A DNA stretch of 64,000 nt from Serripes groenlandicus (taxonomy: Eukaryota > Mollusca > Bivalvia > Cardiida > Cardiidae): assembly GCA_031761405.1 (NCBI GenBank), contig JASEVX010000001.1:29668889-29732888 (forward strand), written 5' to 3'. Positions 53,860 through 64,000 of this stretch are shown here, piece after piece. The notes below the pieces were generated by a model. That model ran no database searches, was not told where the DNA came from, and saw only the letters and a list, made by a program, of their open reading frames with translations. Each line of letters opens with the position of its first letter. Position 1 is the first letter of the stretch. Made by a program: the position numbers and the translations under genes.

Positions 53860-54300
53860 CACCAAGTGCTCTTTCACAAACCTTATCCATGTGATATATT
53901 AAGGTTTACATACATGTAACACACCGAACACCCGGATGGGTTTTAGTTAACATGTTTTCTGTTAGGTGAATCTGAATACACCAAGTGCTCCATCTCATAC
54001 ATTAACCCTTGGGTGTATTCAGATTAACATAACACACCGTGTCAATTTCCACAAGGCTGACATAATTTATCGTTGATTCGAACGATACCAGGACATTTAA
54101 ATCCAGAAGGCAAGTTCTTAATCTCATAGACACATACACTATCTCTGAGTGTAATTAAGATAAACATAACAAACCGAACACTAAGGCGTGTTTAAGTGAA
54201 AAGCTGTTATTTGAATGGTGGTTTTGAATTTCAACCTACTAAAACATTTCTGTTAGTTTAAATTGAACACACCCTGTTCTTTGTCCGATACATTAACTCT
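53860..54300. repeat. Diverged tandem repeat homologous to 10170-10862
   Basis: CACCAAGTGCTC...CATACATTAACC, ACATAACACACCG and AACACTAAGGCGTG recur about every 115-165 bp (near 53870, 53988, 54114, 54280). Fewer units than in unit 1. Confidence 0.65.
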
Positions 54301-56060
54301 GATAACTTGACGCCTATTATCAATCTGCGAACGCTAGTTTTGATCATGTATCATGTAATCGCATGTACTTTGGGATTCAAACCGACCCTGATCATTTGGA
54401 TCAAGAGACCAACATGTTTTCAGGCTTTAAGTCACCAATTGTCCAGACGTCATTTCCGTACAAATGGCTTCCTTCCGATATATATTTATTTTCGTGACAA
54501 AAGTAACAAACATGCCGCTGATCGACTTAACGTTAAGCACAGGAGAAAACGCATGTCGTTACACACCGTGCATTGACGAATTTAATGCAGAAAATATTGT
54601 CTAATCAAAATACGTTATACAACTCTTGTAAGTATGAAAAACTAACTAGGAATGAGTTATCTACTGTGGACTTAATTGCATTGGTAAATTGCTAAAAAAG
54701 GATTTATTTCATATATGATAGCAATTTAAAATGGCAAATGTCAGTTTCATATTTAATGTTTCTTTTGTCATTTTCCAGCATTAATTGCCAACAGACGCTA
54801 ACTGTCGTTGTATTATGTATTCTATTGGTATATCAATTATTAAAAAGCGATGTTTTCAGGGTGATTTTATGATCAACGTTTCAATTAATTGCAATTTACA
54901 CAAAATTCATGATTATTTTAAGTTATATCATGGCGTGTCCTGGGTAAATTTCGATTAATGAATTGGTTGCTTTATCCTACCACCAGTAAATCAATCGTTA
55001 TTCTTTCCTTGCGTTTTGTGGGTAAAGTTTCAATAATGGCGGTGAGTCTATCATAACACCGGTACATACGTCGTTATTCTGTTCTTGTGATCTTGGACGT
55101 CAAACAAGGAAGGCATTATTTCAATTTTTAAAAGTATATGGCATGACCAGATCATGAATCGAAACTATGTCTCCCGTTGTCTAAACGGGCGGTCTTACTA
55201 CTTCTCCATCGAGGTAATGCTTTAAGCGTAGTGTTAACCAGATCAATTTTTAAAGTATATGGCATGACCAGATCATGAATCGAACCTATGTCTCACGTTG
55301 TCTAGACGGACGGTCTTACTACTTCAACACCGAGGTGATACTTTAAGAGAAGTGTTAACCGATTATCATTTTTAAATTATATGGCATGACCAGATCGGGA
55401 ATTGAACCTAGGTCTCCCGCTCGCTTGTTTCTATATTATAAGCTTCACTACCGAGGTGAAACCTAAGGTTTATTATTGTAAATGCAAACGAGAAATATTT
55501 GGTTCTGTTTCAACAGAATATACATTGTCCATCTGTAAGCAATATTGTATGAGATTTCAGATCAGAAAACACTAGAAGTTTAGTTCCTTTATGTTTAATC
55601 AAAAGTCAAAGTCTAGGGAAAAAACCGCATGTGGCAGAGTCCAACTCTCTGTTAACAATTTAACCAAACGACTTCTTCTGATGAATCAATATTTTAAAAT
55701 GGTAGTAACCGCTTCCCTCCTTGACGCTCAGAGTAGATGGGATAGCAATACAGAATGTAAAACATTGTAGATCTAAAAGAAATTGCTCACATTGCTCATT
55801 CAAAGCATTATGATAACTTCCTTTTCGGCATTTGTGTTCAAAGGTCGACTGCTACTATATTGTTTTAAGACGACTTTATCAAGGCAAGTGTTGATCAAAG
55901 GACCGGTTTGAGTTTCCTATAACAAAATGTGCACCGAAAATGCGGATTTGTATTGATGAACAAAATCAAGGTCTGTTTTACATCTGGTATTGTTGTACGT
56001 TTTCGGAAAAAAGAACTACGAATTAATACATTTATTTTTCGTCACTAATGACCCGATCCT
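54298..56060. repeat. Noncoding block shared with units 1 and 2
   Basis: 54298-54600 matches 10865-11160 (GACTTGACGC, GATTCAAACCGACCCTGATCATTTGGATCAAGAGACC, AACATGCCGCTGATCGACTTAACGTT). 54950-55700 matches 11585-12300 and 38800-39340. 55880-56060 matches 40735-40890. The open frame 54307-54576 is not preserved in the unit 1 homologue, so it is not called as a gene. Confidence 0.65.
55110..55460 (-). mobile_element. Three tandem tRNA-like SINE heads
   Basis: The segment TATATGGCATGACCAGATC...GAATCGAAC(C)TATGTCTC...GTCTTACTACTTC...GAGGTGATACTTTAAG...GTGTTAACC occurs three times, about 120 bp apart. Minus strand shows a B box of the type GGTTCGATTC. Units 1 and 2 have one copy each at the homologous place, so it was triplicated here. 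Confidence 0.65.
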
Positions 56061-56849
56061 GTCATTTGAGTGAAGACAATTTAACGTTCATATTAGCGTA
56101 GGAAAACCAACCTTAACGTAATTGTAATGTTATGGCCAGAACTCCGTTGCGTTAATGAATTAATTAAAGAAGAAAGAAAAGCACAGCTCTGCGGTGCTAT
56201 GTTGATATTGGCTGGAGTTCCATAATTAGAGGCGTCAAGTTAGATTCTCCAATGTGAAGATGTGTCAATAGAGGTAATTATGAATATTGAAAAGATGCAT
56301 TATTTAAGACGTCCGAGAGCCGCCTTCTGAGAAAGGAGAGAGAGGCTACTGTGGGCATGGGAACAACATCGTGTGTGAGGTGCTGCCGAGATCAGACTCT
56401 TGGGCGATAATTATGGCCAAGAGTAGATACTGATAAATCCGGGTGAATCATTTTCTCCGGGGACCACACGGGAAGATACGGTAGTACGAATGGTGCGGCT
56501 AGGAATGTATGGCCACTTTGGGCTAGTTGGACATTTACCTGGTAGAATAATGCGCGACTAAAATGACGTATACAAATTGATGTGTTATGTTGTATGTGTC
56601 AGTATGGTATCGTGTGCCAGCAGTAATTATTAACCTTTGTGTTACTCACAGAGACTTGTTTAACTTAATTCATTGTTACATTACATAAAGCGAAGTACTA
56701 ATGGACATACGAACACGGATCAAAAAGACAAAGAGTAACTTTACATTATCATTACACGTTAAGATAAGAGCCAGTCTGTAATTCTATTTAATCACATTCA
56801 AATGGACAATACTGGCTTAAGTATAATGAATCATTCTGTGACTTATTGA
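56061..56849. mobile_element. Insertion of about 790 bp absent from the unit 2 homologue
   Basis: In unit 2 GACCCGATCCC is followed directly by GAACATTGTAG (40895-40910). In unit 3 the same two phrases (56050-56060, 56851-56861) are separated by this sequence. Its middle (56190-56560) is less AT-rich than its surroundings (GGTGCTGCCGAGATCAGAC, TCTCCGGGGACCACACGG). No coding frame of length, no recognised terminal repeats. Nature unknown. Confidence 0.55.
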
Positions 56850-56861
56850 CGAACATTGTAC

Positions 56862-57876
56862 AGCCATTAGCGTAAATAATAATAACATTGGAGTTACCGA
56901 TGATTTGAAAACTTGTATTATCCACTTGTTAAGTGCTGTTTACAACCTATTTTAGGAATCCATGTTGCTAAGATAAACTTGATATACTGATCTTTACTTT
57001 TCGGAATAGAGGGCGCGATGGGAACAGGTTAAATTAAGTATGAATGAATGAATGTATAGTATGTTATAGTGCATCGACAGCGTGCATTAACATTTAAATT
57101 AGAAGTACATGTAGTATTATTAAAAAATTGAATATGTTTGTTAGAACTATATAATTGGAAATGATGGAAGTAGAAACAAAGTCTACGTAATGGGGAAAAA
57201 AGTATGACGGTATATGAATAAGGGGGAATATATGTGTATGAGATGGTCACACAAGAATATCCATCCCTATCCATAAAGATGACCTCCCAGCAACAGGAGA
57301 CGATATACGAAATTCCATGTAGCTACATGTAGGATGAAACTGAAATACCGATCTTTACTCCTCGGAATAGATGTAGAGATATGATCTGATGTTATTAGGT
57401 ACGTAACTGGACATGAATAGTTTGTCTTTGGTGAGATCCGTTCATGCTGAATAATAAACCCATTATCGCCGGATGCGGCTCATACATATATACATGTATA
57501 TATAAATATAAATATCAAGATTGAGCCTGTGCATGGGAAAAGCTACAAGTTGGCATTTATGAACAAAATTCGTCTGCTGTACATGCGTCAATATGCGTCT
57601 ACAGGGGGATAAGGTTAACTTATCTTGATCGGAAACCTTCGATGAAACTCGTATATTCGAGTTAGACATTTGTGTAAACTTGCACTATTCAAAGCCCATC
57701 TGCTAGTCTCCAGACTAAACCCGTAAACTACAGTAATACTATCTTTGGCGTGTCTCACGATTGTCTACATCCGGAGTGATAGTTCAGAACATGTTCGCTG
57801 TGCGTTCAATGAAATATTACGTTATTCTACGTTGTCCAATCAACCAACCAATTTACAGCTACTGCATCAAGAACAA
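56862..57876. other. Between units 3 and 4
   Basis: Noncoding. A paired motif is seen: TGATATACTGATCTTTACTTTTCGGAATAGA (56979) and TGAAATACCGATCTTTACTCCTCGGAATAGA (57340), about 360 bp apart, each preceded by ATCCATGTTGCTAAGAT / ATTCCATGTAGCTAC, a diverged direct repeat. From about 57795 the promoter-side homology with unit 3 begins. Confidence 0.5.
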
Positions 57877-57884
57877 TTTTATAT
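57877..57884 (+). promoter_or_regulatory. Candidate TATA box, unit 4
   Basis: TTTTATAT, aligned with TTTTATAA at 43596 and about 225 bases before the predicted donor. Confidence 0.3.
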
Positions 57885-57907
57885 GTGAGCTATCAAACTG
57901 CTTTACT

Positions 57908-58109
57908 GAACGCACGGTATGTATTTAATCCTACGTTGGTACTCTGCTTTACATTATATGTAGTTTTATTCAGGGCGAAACTGGTCACCAGTCTTAACGA
58001 TTTAGAAGTAGAAAAAGAGGAAGTTTGATAAAACTTTAACAGTGAAAGGAACTATCATTCATATTTAAAACATTATGTTATTCATTTGATGTACCCATCG
58101 ATTATAAAG
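57908..58109 (+). other. Predicted noncoding 5' exon of gene 4
   Basis: GGTATGTATTTAATCCTACGTTGGTACTCTGC, GGTCACCAGTCTTAACGATTTAG, AAAAGAGGAAGTTTGATAA and CCCATCGATTATAAAG are conserved with exon 3. Ends AAAG/GTAAGCGG, donor GT at 58110-58111. The predicted intron to the acceptor at 59745 is 1.6 kb, the shortest of the family. Start estimated only. Confidence 0.5.
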
Positions 58110-59184
58110 GTAAGCGGAAAAAAATACAATTCGGTTACTCTTTTTGGTCATAAATACAGATCGAGAACTTAATTATCGAACGCGATTTTATATTTGACTA
58201 GTCGCTTCCGATACATACACATAGAATAACATATCTGTGTTATAGGTCATGTTTTGTTCTCATGCCTTGACGTCTTTCCGTATATCTGTCCGTCGCACTG
58301 ACTAATTAGCCAATGCATGTGATCCTCTTAATATCTTCTTGTTACTTACTTGAGACTGGATATGAAAAACAACAACATCACTGGTCAATGAATTTCAATA
58401 CAGGGTGTAGGACAGAGAATATGTTTAAATGTCGATAAATGTCCGATGTCTCGTGGATTTACAACCCTTTCCCACAGGCACACGCATTATGACGCATCTA
58501 AACCAGACGCATTATGAAAACAGTTAAGACATGAAAATGGGAAAAGGTACAAGTTGGCTTTTGTGAACACACGTTGTCTGTTGCAAATCTGTCAAATGTG
58601 TATGCAAGGGGAAAAAGGTTAAATTATCTTAATAGGAAATCTTCACCATAAAATCTCGAAGTGTCGAATTTGCTGCAATCGGGCATCTTTAGAAGGTGCT
58701 TATCATATACCAAAATATGATTACTGTGACGTTAATATTTGACCCCACATAAAATAGAATATTGTAGTTACTACATCTCCTGCCCTGTTTCATATGTATA
58801 TCTATGCATACATCTTGGGAAACGTACCAGAATATAAAACCCATCATAGCAATATGAGCCTTTTCTACTTCAGTGAAGTTGAAGGTATGGTTTTAATTGC
58901 TCCAGTATATAATGAACAACTCTTGTATACCTTCCGTGACTTTCTTTCGTCCATCAAACTGCAATATTATTGTCAATAATTTAGACTCAATTAATTTGTT
59001 TAAACTTGTGTAATTTTACACTTTCCGTTTCACAAAACAATTAATGTTAAAAATCGGTTCACTCTTTAATTTATTTAATAAGATATTGATGTTAATTATG
59101 TTAGAATATAATTTGATTTTCTTAAATATGGTTATGCTTCCAAAAGGTTTGATTTTTGGCCTGTGCCGATATGAGACTTATATG
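58110..59184. other. Predicted intron of gene 4, first part
   Basis: Homologous to 43835-44400 (AATTCTATTTCTCTTTC..., GAACGCG.TTTTATATTTGA, GGTCGCTTCCGATAC.TAC, GTGTTATAGGTCATGTTT, GACGCATCTAAA.CAGAC). 58960-59150 also matches the flank before gene 1 at about 4400-4560 (GACTCAATTAATGTGTTCAATCTTGTGTAATTTT, AATAAGATATTG.TGTTAATT). The frame 58794-58979 is not credible. Confidence 0.5.
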
Positions 59185-59500
59185 TAATATACGATAACTG
59201 ATATAAATCTATAATTTTGCGCCGCTAGACTTTAGCCAACGTTATGTTATTTACGATAACAGTATAAATTTATAATTGTGCGCCGCTAGACTTTAGCCAG
59301 CGTTATGTAATTTACGATAACTTATATTAACCTATGATTGTGCGCCGCAAGACTTAAACCAACGTTAGGTAATTTACGATAACTGTATAAATATATAATT
59401 GTGCGCCGCTAGATTTAAGCCAACGTTATGTAATTAACGATAACTGATATCAATCAACACGTGTACGCCGCTAAACTTTAGCCAACGCTATGGCATTTGT
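59185..59500. repeat. 61-62 bp tandem repeat, 5 copies, upstream of gene 4
   Basis: ACGATAACTGATATAAATCT...AATTGTGCGCCGCTAGACTT...AGCCAACGTTATGTAATTT. ACGATAAC starts at 59191, 59253, 59314, 59376 and 59437. Gene 1 has a single monomer at the homologous position (5534-5600). Confidence 0.9.
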
Positions 59501-59736
59501 GATCCGCACCAATTGAGCTGACCCTGCACTGTCCGCCAATTAGTTAGGGAAGGTTTCAATATTTTTCTCACAAACATAGTTCATTAAACTTAATTGTATT
59601 GATGCGAAAGCAGATCTGTGTCAAAAGTTGTCGTTAATATGTAAAAGTTGATTTTCCTGTAGCATACAACGTAGCCAAATTTAACTTTTTATGAGTGAAG
59701 GATTTTGAATTTTATTTATAGTCCCTGTTAAAACAT

Positions 59737-59745
59737 ATATTTCAG
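59737..59745 (+). promoter_or_regulatory. 3' splice acceptor before gene 4 coding exon
   Basis: CCCTGTTAAAACATATATTTCAG/GAAACG, family acceptor, 30 bases before the start codon. Confidence 0.65.
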
Positions 59746-59775
59746 GAAACGTTGTAACTAACGCACATTAGCAAC

Positions 59776-61485
59776 ATGGAAGCTGAAATTGCATCCTTTT
59801 ATAAAGGGTCTGACGAAATACCCAACCATGACTGTGATGTATGCTTGTCAAACGGTATAACATCGGAGGCCGTATCCTACTGTACCATATGCTGTGAGTA
59901 CATGTGTAAGACATGTGATATGTCCCACAGAGGATCTAGGGCATCTAGCGGCCATACCATTCTGACAGGGAGTAACGTTCCATCTGGTTCCACAAGGACA
60001 AAACCAACATTACCGTTTATGTTCTGTGATACACACCGAACTTCGTTACTTGATATTTACTGTATAACTCATGATGAAGTCATATGTCCGACCTGTAAAT
60101 TGACTAGCCATACATCTTGCGAAGCAACCGATGTCAGTGAGCACAGTGCTCGATTATGTGTTGAAAAGCAACTCAAGAAAGTAGCAAAATGTTTGAGTGA
60201 CTTAAACACTAGATATGACGACTTTTCAAAGAATAGACACATTGATAAATCAACCATGAAGACCCAGATACAGAATTGTATCAGTGACATGCGTCAAGTA
60301 CGCAAGAATGTTAACGACAAGCTGGATCAACTCGAAAAGCAGATGATTTCCGAAATCCGATACACCGAAGAGAAGATGAAAAGAGAGATAGACGGTCACT
60401 TGACATTAGCCGATGACATTTTACGTCAAATCGGGGATCTGGACAAATCTTTGTCTGAATGTCATAAAACACGGGAAAATGACGTCATGTTTGTCGGGAT
60501 GAAAAAAGGTGCCCCACGAGCAAGTGAATATGCTCATATCATTGACAATCTCCAGAAAGACATTTACCCAATAGACATTCGTTTTCAACTCAATGACGTT
60601 CTCACTGACGTGATCCAACAAATACAATCACTAGGCACTGTTGCTAACAACCGACCAATTTATACCGGTCATAACCGGACCTCTATACTCGACATGTCTA
60701 TTAAGGAAAAACAAAAAAAAGAAGTGAAATCGGATTTAGTCAGTGGGTGTACATTTATGTCAGATGGACATCTTGTTCTCGCATGTGGCGTCGACGGTAT
60801 AAAACTTTTTGATAAAGACTTACAGTTTAAGTCACAGTTGTTAACAAAGCGTGCATTAGACCTATCTGCTATCAACGACAATGAGGTGATAATTACACAA
60901 GGTTATTTAAAACAACTCCAGCGTGTAAGAGTAATCCCGGATATGATGGTGACGAAAACATTGAAGATGGATAGAGTATGTTTTGGTGTAGATGTTTATA
61001 GTGACGAGGTCTACGTTACGTGTCATGATGGTCCCGGTAATGGTGAAGTACGAGTACTCAACATGGACGGTAAATTACAGAGAAGACTGGGTGTTGACAA
61101 CGGTACATATATGTTTACATGGCCTAATGGCGTTACAGTCAATAGAGATGGGAGTAAGGTGTTTGTCTCTGACTGGGACACTGGCATTGTAACATGTTTG
61201 AACAATCAAGGTCACGTGGTATACAAGTACTCTGATAGAGACTTGAAGGCACCCACGGGAATACATATGGGTAGAGAAGATAACCTGTTAGTGTGTGGGG
61301 TGGATTCTCACAATGTACATGTAGTCCGACCTGGTGGTGGTAAGGAGAAGATTGTGTTGTCAGAGAAAGACGGGATACAATACCCATTGTGTATATCATA
61401 CAGACAGAGTGATGGTTGTCTAGTGGTTGGTTTAAGTAAGACGGCTAAGACTGATAGCAAGTTGATCATATTCAAGACAAGATAA
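59776..61485 (+). CDS. RING-less B-box / coiled-coil / NHL-like propeller protein, copy 4
   Basis: 569 residues, GCAACATGG start context. B-box 1 ligands at C20, C23, C36, C39, C44, C47, H51, H60. B-box 2 at C84, H87, C96, H99, C104, C107, H112, after the longer linker (RGSRASSGHTILTGSNVPSG) shared with copy 2. Outside that linker much of the chain is closer to copies 1 and 3 (TRYDDFSKNRHIDKSTMKT, DKLDQLEKQM). The propeller contains NGEVRVLNMDGKLQRRLGV, TVNRDGSKVFVSD and NHVVY..GVDSHNVHVV-type blades. The first five residues (MEAEI) differ from MATGS of copies 2 and 3. Intact frame. Same inferred scaffold or regulator role; no RING, so direct E3 activity is not predicted. Confidence 0.87.
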   Translation: MEAEIASFYKGSDEIPNHDCDVCLSNGITSEAVSYCTICCEYMCKTCDMSHRGSRASSGHTILTGSNVPSGSTRTKPTLPFMFCDTHRTSLLDIYCITHDEVICPTCKLTSHTSCEATDVSEHSARLCVEKQLKKVAKCLSDLNTRYDDFSKNRHIDKSTMKTQIQNCISDMRQVRKNVNDKLDQLEKQMISEIRYTEEKMKREIDGHLTLADDILRQIGDLDKSLSECHKTRENDVMFVGMKKGAPRASEYAHIIDNLQKDIYPIDIRFQLNDVLTDVIQQIQSLGTVANNRPIYTGHNRTSILDMSIKEKQKKEVKSDLVSGCTFMSDGHLVLACGVDGIKLFDKDLQFKSQLLTKRALDLSAINDNEVIITQGYLKQLQRVRVIPDMMVTKTLKMDRVCFGVDVYSDEVYVTCHDGPGNGEVRVLNMDGKLQRRLGVDNGTYMFTWPNGVTVNRDGSKVFVSDWDTGIVTCLNNQGHVVYKYSDRDLKAPTGIHMGREDNLLVCGVDSHNVHVVRPGGGKEKIVLSEKDGIQYPLCISYRQSDGCLVVGLSKTAKTDSKLIIFKTR

Positions 61486-61610
61486 AAAAAACTCGTGCGT
61501 GCTAGAAAAAATATGACGTTAATATTATTATATATTAACCATTCCTATCTATTTTAATTCATACGAAATTCACAGAAGATTCTACGTCGAAATTGTCTTA
61601 ATAAATAAGG

Positions 61611-61616
61611 GTGTTT
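61611..61616 (+). terminator. Polyadenylation signal AATAAA, gene 4
   Basis: AATAAATAAG 126 bases after the stop, at the position equivalent to the gene 1 signal. Confidence 0.5.
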
Positions 61617-61674
61617 TAAGAAATTAGAATGGTTGTTTGAATAGTAGGAGTTAAATGAGGTAGCTTACACTGAT

Positions 61675-61835
61675 AATAGGTTGATCATATTCTGGACTAG
61701 GTAAACTGTGCGTGTCAGAACGCGGGTATCGTTAATACTCGTACATATAAATGATGTCGATTAAAATCACAGGTGATTCAACGTTGCAAAGGTCATGACT
61801 TATATAAGCTTTTAAAAAGAAAAGTGATTTTTTTG
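61675..61835 (+). pseudogene. Duplicated last codons plus 3' UTR of gene 4
   Basis: TTGATCATATTCTGGACTAG-GTAA reads L-I-I-F-W-T-R-stop (stop 61702-61704), 219 bases after the true stop. It continues AAACTGTGCGTGTCAGAA, AATGATGTCGATT and ATCACAGGTGATTCAACGTTGCAAAGG as in units 1 and 3. Confidence 0.65.
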
Positions 61836-62656
61836 AAAAAGAAGACAATATTTTCAAACATTTCACCCGTCATACAATTCAACTGCAATGATCGTTTACC
61901 AGGAAGAGATCACCGTACATTTACTATGATAGGTGTGTATTAAGATATGACCGCCCATCCATTCTATCGTACCTAAATGTCAGAAGGTTATTGAAAGATC
62001 GAATGAACAGTGCATGTTTAGAACGGACTGTGCAGATTCACGGATGTATTTGCACTCACTGCATTTACGCTATGTTTTATTTCCTGGAGTGGAGTTCACA
62101 CAAACTCATCAACATGCAAGTTTGTTTCAGTCAATATTCTGTATTGTAGATCAAATGTTATATCAAAAGTGACACTTCATTCAATACCCGTCAACTGTTG
62201 TCAGTTTTGAGAGAATAGGGTAAATGCCCTTGTTCATTATTGGAAAGACGTTCGGTTATACTCATTTACCCTTTCACACTTATAATTAAAAGACATCATA
62301 CGCAAGCGGCGTCGTTGTGATGTCAAGACTAGTTGGAATTACTGTAACGTGATTGTTTCGGTGAATCAAGACTTTTTGTTAAAGCGATGTTAATATAACT
62401 GTGCCGTAATATAGGACCGTGAGAAGGAGGGCGTACAATGGAAAAACTAGAATTTTCTTCATATAGGCATGTATTCAATATTCTCACACTGCTTTGAAAT
62501 GCACCAAAGGCATCATTTACAAAGAAAGCATGACTGTTAAGAAGATTTAGAAAGGTTCATTTATTAAAAAGTTGTCATTGTGTTTGTTTGTTGAAAAGAG
62601 TTCAATCTGTTTACAGTCAATTTTATTTTTAATTTATAATTTTTATTAATTATGAT
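61836..62656. other. 3' flank of gene 4, shared with units 1 and 3
   Basis: TGCAGATTCACGGATGTATTTGCACTCA, GCAAGTTTGTTTCAGT, GGAAAGACGTTCGGTTATACTCATTTAC and GCGGCGTCGTTGTGATGT parallel 50490-50830 and more loosely 8020-8260. No gene. Confidence 0.6.
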
Positions 62657-62868
62657 TTGGTTTTAAATCGTTTTTAACGATAGTTCCGTCATATCACGGC
62701 GACAGATCACTTAGTCATATAAGTCAAGGGTGACAAACAATGACAAGGCTAGGATATGAGATTTGTCCGAGGACACCGAAACTATGACTGACGCAAGCGA
62801 GGATCAAACCCGGGACGCCCGGTTCCCATTATCCGACGCTAACCACTCGGTCATGGCACATATCCGTA
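62657..62868 (-). mobile_element. tRNA-derived SINE, reverse orientation
   Basis: Minus strand: GAGTGGTTAGCGTCGGATAA (A box), GGGTTTGATCC (B box), AGTCATAGTTTCGGTGTCC, AACTATCGTTAAAAACG. Same place as 51091-51295 in unit 3. Confidence 0.7.
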
Positions 62869-62935
62869 ACTTCTGAATATATATTATTGAATTATAAATG
62901 TTATAAATGTATTCGAGAATGTGAATGAAACTTTA

Positions 62936-63110
62936 TTAACCCTTTCCTACGTGCATACGCTTTGCAGCTTACCAATTTTGAAAACACTGTGGCCAAAGGA
63001 GAAATTCCTCATGAAGTTTACAGCTATTTTCAATTATTCAAACAACTTTCCCTTACAAAGAGTACCCATATATGTATGCTTATTTGTATGAGGGAAAGGG
63101 TCAATACCGC
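62936..63110. mobile_element. MITE of the TTAA family, decayed 3' end
   Basis: TTAACCCTTTCCTACGTGCATACGC at the left, AAAACACTGTGGCCAAAGGAGAAATTCCTCATGAAG inside, TATGCTTATTTGTATGAGGGAAAGGGTCAA at the right. Homologue at about 51680-51855. Confidence 0.65.
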
Positions 63111-63305
63111 CATGATATCGTTATAATGAATTTTATCTTTTAGAAGAATTACAATTACCAGTCAAATACTAATGTTTAATTACTTTTCCAAAAATGTTTT
63201 CTAACTATATGTAACTGCCCGATCCGAACCGGATTGGTCAGCTCATTTCAAAACCGTTAATATGCACCTATTGACTGTAAATTCAATATTTTGAACACGG
63301 ATATA

Positions 63306-63525
63306 TTAACCATTGCCCTCATACAACAAAACTGTAGCAGACGAGTTTAACAACCTTTGGGAAAATAAATAGAACACCTCTAAATATGAAGGTGTAATTA
63401 CTGAAAATATTTAAATGTACTGTGGCAAAATGATAAAACTTGCTCTTCCTCTTTTTACCACACTGTTTTCAAATGACGTCTTCTATAAACGCATCATAAA
63501 TAGTTTACATGTGGGAAAGGGTTAA
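63306..63525. mobile_element. piggyBac-like MITE, 220 bp, TTAA to TTAA
   Basis: TTAACCATTGCCCTCATACAACAAAACTGTAGCAGACGAG ... CATGTGGGAAAGGGTTAA. Homologue of 52051-52282 with an internal deletion of part of the dyad (CTTGCTCTTCCTCTTTTTACC). Confidence 0.75.
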
Positions 63526-64000
63526 ACACATGATTGTCGCTTGACAGTTACTAAAATGTGTCACGTCACACGAAAACCGATATTGAGGGCTTTGCTATTT
63601 CCGACTAGCCAGATCACCGAGCTTGTTTGAGCATGTTGGAAGCGCATCCATACCTTAGTATCATCAGTGCATACTTAAGATATGTTACAGTCATAACAAA
63701 TTGTCTACAGGATGTTATAAAGATACATGTACACTTATATGGTTATCTTTAAGTGTTTAGTTAAGATATTGTGTAAATAAATTGTGATTTAATCTTTACA
63801 TTTAACCCTTAACTATTTATTGTTACACTTATTGTATAAAGAAATATATTTACAATTTATAGTTTTACTTATGTGTTTCCATCGATGAAATTGCCTTCTG
63901 TTATACTAGAGCAGATGGATAATTTACTTGACCTTCTTGCAGAAAATGACTTTAAATCATTTAAGCAAAATAAGAAATTGCACACAATGAGACTTTTCTC
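63526..64000. other. Window end, homologous to 52283-52760
   Basis: Nearly base-for-base parallel to unit 3 for most of its length, ending inside a MITE core (AAGAAATTGCACACAATGAGACTTTTCTC). No gene. Unit 4 continues beyond the window. Confidence 0.6.

Noticed and set aside
54307..54576. 89-residue plus-strand frame in a block shared with unit 1
   Set aside because: The homologous DNA at 10875-11130 does not keep the frame or start, so there is no evidence of protein conservation.

Overview
The window is nuclear DNA of an animal, most likely a bivalve mollusc. It is AT-rich. Its genes have 5' noncoding exons, GT-AG splice sites and AATAAA signals. tRNA-headed SINEs, TTAA-flanked MITEs and minisatellites are dense, and the one recurring gene is of the B-box/coiled-coil/beta-propeller (TRIM-like) type that is greatly expanded in bivalves. 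The phylum call is inference from repeat style and gene family; no marker gene is present.

The coding content is essentially one gene family in four direct-orientation copies, with start codons at 5831, 28727, 48327 and 59776. Each encodes 567 to 569 residues in a single coding exon: B-box 1 zinc finger, B-box 2 zinc finger, long coiled coil, and a C-terminal NHL-like propeller, with no RING finger. Each coding exon starts 14 to 33 bases after a shared CAG splice acceptor. A matching noncoding first exon ending in AAG/GTAAG lies kilobases upstream of copies 2, 3 and 4 (ends 19809, 43830, 58109), with a decayed relative before copy 1. The repeating unit is therefore promoter, 5' exon, long intron, coding exon and downstream sequence, roughly 1.1-12.4, 19.6-41, 43.4-57 and 57.6 to beyond 64 kb. 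Homologous noncoding blocks follow the genes, and each unit has been modified by its own minisatellite expansions and insertions.

The most striking non-genic object is a 6.5 kb foldback palindrome at 12478-18975, inserted or rearranged at the end of unit 1. It is built from alternating modules (about 58, 170 and 110 bp) that run forward in the left half and reversed in the right half. It includes about 26 short perfect-arm hairpins and has matching inverted ends. It carries no credible gene and resembles a foldback-type non-autonomous transposon.

Other contents: a 200-N assembly gap (19835-20034) beside a GA/GACA microsatellite; two more large microsatellites (23231-23489, 27885-28646); a 29-bp minisatellite with higher-order structure (23713-24855); a 67-bp array that looks SINE-tail derived (31195-32025); a PIF/Harbinger transposase pseudogene (35332-36418); a 76-bp array (37055-38830); a 105-bp-arm hairpin (39686-40062); and a cluster of piggyBac-like MITEs and SINEs (41.5-48 kb). 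No intact tRNA, rRNA, CRISPR or bacterial feature was seen.
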